Shown here one piece after another: positions 55,801 through 64,000 of a DNA stretch of 64,000 nucleotides. This stretch comes from Dasypus novemcinctus. Its lineage: Eukaryota > Chordata > Mammalia > Cingulata > Dasypodidae. The notes beneath the pieces were generated by a model. That model did not search any database, was not told the origin of the DNA, and saw only the letters and a program-made list of their open reading frames with translations. The stretch spans positions 1,054,001 through 1,118,000 of the forward strand of contig NC_080677.1 of NCBI RefSeq assembly GCF_030445035.2, written 5' to 3'. The position numbers and the translations under genes were made by a program. Every line of letters begins with the position of its first letter. Position 1 is the first letter of the stretch.

Positions 55801-58314
55801 TGATCTCTGTTTGCTTGCTAGAGATAATGGGTCTTTTAGTAGGAAATCAGTGGTATCCATAGCAAATATTTACCCTACTGATGACGTTCAGGCCAACCCC
55901 TGAGCTGTCAGTGAGATGATGCTTTCAGTTGCCAAAAGAAAATGAAAAAAAATAGATCTTGCTATCGGAAAATGTCCTATCGCTTCACACTAATTCTCTT
56001 GAAAGAAAAGATCAGTGATGTGCCAAAGAAAATAGTATCAACAAAACGTGTGATAGCCTCTTCGTTTATGCTTCCGGAAGCAGGTGCTCCTTGTGTAGGT
56101 AATTAGAGTACAGTGGGTGCAGAGTGGTGCTTGGAGTTTAGGGTCAACTTTGCTGTCCGCTCCGTAGATTTTACAGGCGATTTGCTCTTTGCTTTAAGAA
56201 GAGAAAGTGATATTGGAAAAAAGTCAGCACTTTAGATTAAAGCAAAGCACCCTTCACAAAGCCACAAACAAGAAGCAGGACAGAAAGTCCATGGCTTGTA
56301 GCTATCCTCGCACCTGCGGAAGAAGTTATAAGATATTCGCTCATCTCGAAGATTTCCAATGCTCCTTATTAGGCTGTTTTAAACACATACACATATATAC
56401 TTAATTAGCTCGCCAGCTTGGCTCTGGTGCTCATGAATGTCTTGGCATGCACTGCAAACAACAACACATACAAAGTATTTCAGTCCCAGGAAGTCGGTCT
56501 CCTTTGTTTTGTCTGTTTTCAAACAATGCCATCCCACGGCTGGAAACACGGAGAGGAACCAATCCAAATACCTTCTCCTCAAGTTGTTCCTTGAGGATCA
56601 TTCCCCCTAGTCACTTGGTTGTCCCTATATTTGTACCTGGAAGCAACCCCCCCACCCTCATCTTACTCCTGCATATGCATAAAACCATGGGAGGTAACAA
56701 CAGAGCGGCAGGCTTGAGAGTGATGGGAGAATGTGTTCTAGGGTGAGTGGGCGTGCACACAGACTTTCAGAGTCAGATCTTGCTAAGTTTTCCTTGAACT
56801 CTGAGGAAATACTAGCGCTATCAAAAATTTGAAATTTTGAAAGGGCTCCAGGAATAGGTAAGGGAGAGCATTAAATTGCAAGTTCTCTTCATATATGTTA
56901 CCCAATAAGCTAAAGCTACAGATGACATATTAACGACTTTTATTGGTGAAAAAACAAAAACGTGACAGGCCTCAAAACATTTCCTTTTTTTTTCCCATTG
57001 GAGAAAAGTTGGAAGGGTAAGAATGATGTAACTCAATCTTTTTCAATATTGCAGCTAAATCCATCCTCAGATCCACACTCATAATAGTTAAGAATTGAGG
57101 CTGACACACATGCTCTCAACAAAGCACTGTTCAATAAATACTTGGGGTTCTAAAGTGGGCACTTAGCACTCCTGTTTTTCTGGTAGGTTACTCTAGCATT
57201 GTCATCTTTTTTTGCCTCTTTTTGGCCAGTGAACTCTATATTAAGACACTCTTTGCTAAGAGAAACCTGATGACTGAAGCTCCAGAAGTTTTGAGGTGGG
57301 CCTGTGGAGAGTGGCCCTTCACTCGAGCTGGGTGTCAAGGTTCAAAAATACAAAAAAGAATGTGCAGTCCAAGTGCAGCTCTAAGTACAGAGATAATGCA
57401 AGGAAAACATATATGATCTCTATAAAATCACTAGCATTAGAGCTTTCCAAAAAAAAAAAAAAAAAAGAAATGTGTTCTCCTTATCTTTTGAAGAGAGGTA
57501 CTTCAACACAAGTGATTATTTTGGTGAAAAAAGGAGAAGAAAAACAAATCATCACATGACTCCCCCACATAGCCAATGAAACATGTTTCCATACAAAATA
57601 AGTCTGATATTGAAAAAATTTTTTAAAGTAATGAACCTAGATACATGATTCATTCTTTGAAAGATATTTTGCTAGATAATGGTTTCCTTTGGGAGATAAT
57701 TGGTTTTGCCAATTGGCCCCAATTTACTGGAACTCTACGGTGTAGTACACTAAGCTAAGCTTTTCTTTAATCAGCCCTTCTTGGAAAATGCTTGATCCCC
57801 ACATCCTTATAAGATGGTAAAGAAAAACTTACTTCATTTTGACTGAACATTGCTTATCATACTATGTCCAGCATGTGCAAGTTAAAGCAAAATTTACAGG
57901 AGTATTATAATTGGAAAGAAACCCAATTGTGTACCACAGACAGAGAAAATCAGAATATTTAAAGGCTACTAAAAATGTGAACTGCCTTCAGATCTTCAGA
58001 TGTGCAAGGTACCATTCACACTATTCTGAATAAAACATTATTGTTTATAACACATGCTATAATTCATGGTCTGGTCTATAGACATTTTTTTTTTTTTTTT
58101 GGTAAAAAACGAACTATGGCCACTCATCATGGTCTGCTCCCATTTTGATATATAGAAAACATCCTACTTTTGTCTAATGAGAAACAGAATGACAGCCAGC
58201 CAGGAGCCCCAAGAGTTCTAATTTCCTCTGCTGCCACTCATTTTTGGGATGCCAAATATGATACTTATTTCTCCTCTGTTTTCTGAAATGAGCACAACTG
58301 TTCATGCACAATGG
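52851..58314. other. Repeat-poor AT-rich sequence, no supported gene
   Basis: No SINE of the DAS type, no recognisable L1 and no LTR was seen in over 5 kb, in contrast to the rest of the window. It contains an (AAC)n run (55601-55625), an A run (57449-57466) and a T run (58085-58100). Short frames (for example 54916-55104 plus strand) are unremarkable. Confidence 0.5.
55601..55625. repeat. (AAC)n microsatellite
   Basis: Eight AAC units in an A-rich region, perhaps the remains of a retroposon tail. Confidence 0.9.
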
Positions 58315-58429
58315 TTTCACTTTTTATTTTATTAGTATGCCAGATGTTGCGTTGGAATAGGATCACCTATTTTTAAAATTTGGTTTCTTTGGTTCTGTGC
58401 GCAGGCCAGGCAGACTACGGCCTGCTTCA

Positions 58430-58660
58430 AGCGGTCCTTGCCCTCAGAGAACCTGCTGCCCATTGCATCTGTTCCCACCAGCTCCTGAAATGTCTCTCTC
58501 CTCTGAACTTCAGAAGGATTTTGCCTTTGCCTCTCCCGTGGTCTTAACATGACTCCACTGACTTGTGATTAATTATATTCACATCTCATCTCCCTGATTA
58601 AACTCCTAATGAAAGGCAAGGGATGCAATTTTAGTAATTTTTTTGTATTACTCTCAATGT
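58430..58660 (+). mobile_element. Possible L2 fragment, sense
   Basis: 'ctccctgattaaactcctaatgaaaggcaaggg' resembles the L2 3' UTR block with the text before it in the right order. The match is weak. Confidence 0.3.
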
Positions 58661-59688
58661 CGAGAAGAAAGACTTGAGTCTAAACTTTTGCCCTCAACAT
58701 AAAATACCCTGTGAAGAAGAAAAGAAGATGCTATTATCTCATTATGTGCAGAAAATAGTGTACGGCAGCATGCTTACAGGAAGAGTGGCTGAAAAGAAGC
58801 TGGATTTCTCTCTGACTCAGAATGCCATTTCAGGACACCTTTCTACTTCCATTTGGTAATGATGCCTTTCATTTGTTTTTATGCTTAAAGGTTTTCATAG
58901 TGCTCTCTCATGCTTCATTCCCTGTATCTTTCTTTGTAAGGTAAGCGGGGCATTTTTCCATTTTGCAAATGGTAAAATCTAAGAAGTCTTCTTCGGAGCC
59001 TGAGTAGTGCAGAAATTTAGCTTCCATTTTTCATTCTCTATTTCAGCCCCTTTTTCTACCTCAGACCAAAGCTTGTGTTAGTAAGATGAAGACAAACAAG
59101 CATTACTCAAGAGAGTGTCTGACAAATGAAAGTTTGACCACAGAGAAATATTCAAAATGCCTCCAATATATCAGCTTCACTATAATTATTATTTCTGAAA
59201 CTCACAGGAGATACCATCTATTTCTTAAAAAAAAAATAATAGTAAAAACAACCAAACAAAAAATAGTACTTGTGAGTTTAGCACCCTCAATCATCAGACC
59301 AAGGATGGAATAAAGTCCTATGATTAATATTTTCCTTATATTGCCTTTTGTGACAGCTGGGCCCCTGCCATATCATCATGAAGTCTTTGCCATGGAGAGG
59401 TTGAGACCCTGTTTTCCTGTCTCATTCAATTCAAACACAACCCCCCCCCCCACATACACATATCCCTGCATGTGCAACTTCTGCCGAGTCCAAGTTTCAC
59501 CCTCCTTGCCATTTCCGTGTCCCTCCCATCTGCCTGCCAGATGCAAGGACTTGCCTCCCTTTTAGCACCATCCTTTTTGGACTACTCCATCTGTACCACC
59601 ATTTCTTCCCTGGACCTATGATCATTTGCAGGAAGACACTGAGCAGATGCAAGGATCTGCATGCTTCTTGCTCACATCAATCTAGAAA
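58661..59688. other. Repeat-poor sequence, no supported gene
   Basis: It holds a C run (59441-59451) with CA-rich text. A weak MIR-like piece may lie at 58890-58985. Nothing else is recognised. Confidence 0.45.
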
Positions 59689-59885
59689 GTGGCTGAAGTG
59701 TGCGGGGCATCATCTGTGTGCCAGGCAGCATGCAGTAATGTCTTAGTTAAGCCTCTCAACAACCAACCCCATGGAGTAAACATCATGGTTTCCCTTTTAC
59801 GGATCAGCAAACTGCAATTCAGCAACATGAAATAACTTGCTCCAGGTTACATGGCAGTAGGTAATAAAGTTAATGTGCAGAGATG
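59689..59885 (-). mobile_element. MIR SINE, antisense
   Basis: 'catctgtgtgccaggcagcatgc', 'ccatggagtaaacatcatggtttcccttttacggatcagcaaactg', 'aataacttgctccaggttacatggcagtagg' is the antisense MIR order. Confidence 0.8.
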
Positions 59886-61539
59886 AACAAACAGCAATGT
59901 GTCAAGTCACCATAAAATTAGGACCTGCTTCTTGCTGAAACTCCTTAGAGCAATCAATGCTGCTCCCATTTCCCCAGAGCAGATAAATCAAGATGTGAGC
60001 CTATTATTTGGTTGAATACAAATCTTTTCAGAGAATAGGTGCTGGATAGAGCAGACCTTAAAGAAAATTTATTTGATATAAAACTTCTCTTTTCCTCAAC
60101 GCTGTACTTAGCAGTATTTGATATGAAAACATTACCAGTATCTTGGTTTTCTTACACATTACTATTAAGTAAGGTTTGTTTTGTTCTTCATAGGACCCCA
60201 TATGCACACTAAACATGATCATATTTGAACTTTTCATATCGCAGATTCTTAGGCCTTAAAAGTTTCTCAGAATTCACTTAAATATTTGATTGAGAGGTGG
60301 CTCATCTTGGCAAGACGTTCTTTGTTTTCCAAGCTTTAGATTGCAAATTTGATAGCCTGGGCCTCTCTTAGTTGGTGACGAGGAGGGAATGACAACCAGA
60401 TCTCTTGGCTCCCAGAAAAATCAGAAAATTCAAAGAACGAAGTGAGGACTTGTGGCAACTATACACATTTAGCCCAATGGAATTGTCCCAGTTCTTCAAA
60501 TATCCACTTCCTCTTAGCTTTGACTGTTTTGTGGTGGGTTGATGCCCTGTGAGAATGGGTAACATTCTCAGCTCAGGGCATAGCTCAGCACCTTTAGGCA
60601 GGGGTCATGATAGGATTTTTCTCCTTGTTTGGTTATTTAGCAGGACCCAAAAGGAACAGGGACAAAAAGAGAGAGAAGTTTCTTGCCTGCAGCGGCTCCA
60701 CTGTCTGACTCCAGAATCTTTATTTTGTAAAATTTAATATTGGTGATGTTTGTCCGAAGACAAACCTAAAAATGGAAACATTCCAAGAGTAAAAAGAAGC
60801 CACTGTCGAGTAAGTTTTGTCTGTGAAAGGGCCAAGGTTCTAAAGAGCTGAGAGCCCACTACAGCGTTCAGAGCCGCACAACCTGCTTTGACACACTTCT
60901 CTTTTATTACAGATGTTGGCTTTAAGAAAGGAAAATAGCTGTGGGAAAATCTGAGCAAGCTTTTAATGCAACTTTTATTCAGGTTTGAACATACTAAATC
61001 ACCATTTAAGGGGAAAGGTCAAATAATAGGGTGGCTTTATCCTATAATTTTTTGAGAAGGATATATTTTTATTAGAATTCTCATGGATCTAGTGCCAATT
61101 TCTTCCAGAAATCCATTTTTTAAAAAGAAATGTGTTTCACTCTGTCCTAACACATAAATAACCCATTTTATTGTGCCCTGGCATGCTGTTTGAATTTCCT
61201 TTACTGCTTTCCTTTAGTCAGCAAATTTATAGCTCCATTCTAGTTATGAGGCCTCTAACTGTAGCTATGGGAGAAAACTGTAGTTGCCCATGGACAAAAG
61301 GTGTAAATGACAAGGCACAATGGCTATATCCCAACCACCACAGAATGTTCCAGACTCACAGCCAGTGCTGTACCATTTTAGGGATTCTACCTTCCACTGT
61401 CACTGAAGAATGGGCACGGAAGTAATGGGCCTTTGAGGCCACCTGCATTTTTAAAACAGCCCGTTTTCCCTGCAACTCACTCATCCAAGGAAGTGCAGAC
61501 GTGTTGATAAAGACAAGGGCCACAGCTAATATTTTTTTA
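59886..61539. other. Repeat-poor sequence, no supported gene
   Basis: No gene, repeat family or regulatory motif that I can support. Confidence 0.5.
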
Positions 61540-61692
61540 ACACTTATTATTTCGTTACTTCTGACCAAGATCCCATGACAAAATTATAAATACTTTACTG
61601 ATAAGGGAACTGAAGTGGAGATGTCACTTGATGGAGTTTACTCGGCCAGTAGGCAGTGCATCTATACTCAATCCAGTTCTGTTTGACTCTAG
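61540..61692 (-). mobile_element. MIR SINE, antisense
   Basis: 'actttactgataagggaactgaagtggagatg', 'actcggccagtaggcagtgcatctatactcaatccagttctgtttgactct' follow antisense MIR order. Confidence 0.65.
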
Positions 61693-64000
61693 AACTAAGA
61701 TGGTCCAAATTAATTTGCATCATAATTTCATTTGGTCATTTTTCATACCTTGAAGCCACTCTACTTTCCCAACGCTGCCTATTTAAAAATGTATGACAAA
61801 TTGGAAGGTAGAAAAATCTAAATTTGGTGGAAAAAAATTATGAACTATTTTCAAAGAAATGAAGTTTTGCTACCACATGTGTATATTAACTGCTTAAGTC
61901 CAAAAAGAGTAATTTATAATTAGCACTACCTTACTTGGTATGCAAAAGTTTGAATGATCACAAATTCTGCAAGCACACACACGTGGTTTTGTTTCACATT
62001 GTTGGAAAATGACAATCTGACTAAGGACTTCGATAAGGACCTTCCAGGTGGGGGACGGAATAAAGGAAAACACAAGGACAACTGGTGAAGATGAGGGGTG
62101 CCCTGCTTGCAGGACCACCCCCTGAGCACTAATCCCAGGGCATGGTGGGACCGCTTGCCCCGAATTAGGAAGCCGAGACAGAGCGGCCCACAGTCAGTGA
62201 CTAAGTAGGAAAGTGGCAAGAGAAAGGGATTAAAATAATTCTTGAGTTAAGGAAGTGGGGTCAATGGAGCTCTATTTGAGCAATTGCTCACTAATTTGAG
62301 AAATAAAGAATATCACTAACCACCCTCACTGTTTTCATATTAAAGATACCCAGGTACAGTATCATCAAGAAAAATTCCTCATCAAATAAGGAAGAACATC
62401 TCATTTTTAAAGGAAGGATAACTGAGGAACTCAAACCCAAAAAGAAAGAGTAAAGAAACATAGCTATGATGATTTCAATTCCCATGTAACTTCTATATTC
62501 TTATGTAAATTGAAAAGTATATTATGGGAACTCTTTACGTTCTGTGCCAATCTTATGTAAACCCAAAACTGTTCTAAAAATAAAGTTTATAATTCACAAA
62601 GTAAATTAAAGATATCACTATAATTTTTAAGTACAGTAATTTGCCTAAATTTTAAAAATTAATTTTTATTGTTCAGCAGTGCTGCTTTCTAGGAATAAAA
62701 ATATCTGAGGACCTAATGCCAACAGCATATACAAAAACTTCAATGATATGGCCCTGGAAAACACACTTGTCTTAACATAAGGAAACTATCTTAAGATTTT
62801 TACGCCTATGTTTCCCATGTTTGAATAAACTGCTTTCCTTTTTTTCTTAATCTAGCTTTTCCAAAATTATCTCAATTAGAGTGCTTCAAAAATTATCTTC
62901 ACAATAGAAAATGTCTTCTAACCCATCAGAATTAAATAATTAACAGCGATACTTAAAGCAGGAGAAATATCCTATTTACCAAGGCATGCAAAGAAAGTGA
63001 GAGAAGTAAGCAGGTATCAGTGATTGTTTATCAAGCTTCCTAGAAATAATTTCTTTATTAAATATAATTTATTATGAATTAACATGACTGTTGCCATGGA
63101 TGTGTGATGAAGCACTGCTCAAGTGCTCTTTTCCCGTCTTCTCTGTCCATTAAAGCACAGCGAGTCTGAATAGTGTTCTTAAAGATTGAGTAGATGACAT
63201 AAAAATTCATGGGTGCCCTGGGCAGCAGCAGCAGCTTCGTAAACGTTGTGCACTACACACAGACGAAAATGTCATTTTTAATCCCTCAACATTTTTTGAA
63301 CTCCAATTACATGCCAAATAGAGGTAAACAGGCAATAGCATCCAACAGATCAAACACAATTTTTGTCCTCAAAACACTTAGAGTATTTTCAGATGGTTTG
63401 AAATAGAATGAGTTTTTAAATCCTGAAGTATGTCTTGATGTAGGGGCTGTGATCCCATTATTTGCTCCCTAAATGTGACATTTTCAGATCAGTTAGTTAC
63501 AATGTTAGAGGAACTAAAAGAAAGCAATTGCCTTGAAAGCATGAGACTTTGTTTAATCACAAAAATTAAAAATAAAATATTTTGTTTATTGCTAAAGAAG
63601 ATGCTGTGAAGGATGTCTCTATAATATAAGGCATGCAACTAAAATAAGGAAAATATTGGGCCCATAACAGACTCTCTCTTTGCACAGTGCTTTTATATTA
63701 TAAAATTTGGAGTACCTGACTACATTATTTAGTCTCCATTAAAATTTGTTTGTGTAGGAAAAAAATTTTCTTAATTTCATTTCAACTTTATTTTCTCAAC
63801 AGCTCCAAAGTTTTCAGTTTCATAGGATAAGAAATTGGATCATAACTCCTAGCTTTCACAGTTTGCTTTAATTTAAACAGTAAGCATTTAAACCCCTTTT
63901 GTCTCTGTCTTATATATATGGATATATATATGATTCTAAATTCATGCAAAATTATTTCAACTTTTTTCAATTATGTAAAACTGAATTCTTATTTATAAGT
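61693..64000. other. Repeat-poor AT-rich sequence, no supported gene
   Basis: 63265-63415 may be a worn L2 or MIR-related piece ('ctcaacattttttgaactccaattacatgccaaatag'). A TATA-rich run lies at 63910-63931. Nothing else is recognised up to the window edge. Confidence 0.45.

Overview
This window looks like intergenic or intronic DNA from a placental mammal, very probably the nine-banded armadillo (Dasypus) or a close relative. The clade call rests on many copies of a tRNA-derived SINE with the head TTGGCCCAGTGGTTAGGGCA and an A-rich AATAAATCTTTAAAA tail. This matches the DAS-SINE group known from armadillo. MIR, L2, L1M, MaLR/MLT1 and MER5-type relics, found across mammals, surround them. No reading frame shows the features of a working protein gene. 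The longer open frames lie in SINEs, a GC-rich minisatellite, tetranucleotide tracts or LTRs, or are single frames with no recognisable domain. I therefore annotate no functional CDS.

Layout. 1-1.9 kb: antisense 3' region of a xenarthran-type L1. 3.6-5.0 kb: L1M fragment and a sense copy of the same L1 3' region. 5.2-6.2 kb: DAS SINEs and a MIR. 8.2-13.2 kb: old antisense L1 broken by further L1 pieces, two DAS SINEs with target-site duplications and a DNA-transposon relic. 13.7-16.3 kb: about 2.5 kb of antisense L1 3' region. 16.5-22.3 kb: LTRs, hAT relics, a monomeric tRNA-SINE and an L1 3' end. 22.3-25.9 kb: L2, a microsatellite, three antisense DAS SINEs in a row and another L1 3' region. 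27-30.3 kb: L1 ORF2 relic, MLT1 LTR and a decayed L2-like reverse-transcriptase region. 32.4-37.6 kb: MaLR LTRs, MIRs, a (TATC)n tract and a SINE with a degenerate internal repeat. 39.4-46.5 kb: long antisense and sense L1 segments and an ERV-L pol relic. 46.7-50.5 kb: a MaLR LTR split by a SINE carrying a 19/38-bp minisatellite, an ERV-L-type LTR, and a SINE with a bipartite A-tail. 52.4 kb: an L2 end. 52.9-64 kb: AT-rich, repeat-poor sequence with scattered MIR/L2 relics.

The most interesting items are the DAS-type SINE with an expanded internal VNTR at 47.0-47.9 kb (a second copy near 35.7 kb carries a degenerate version), an antisense reading frame shared by copies of the L1 3' region, and a SINE that appears to carry a short 3'-transduced segment. 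Family names were assigned by eye from remembered consensus features; no database search was possible.
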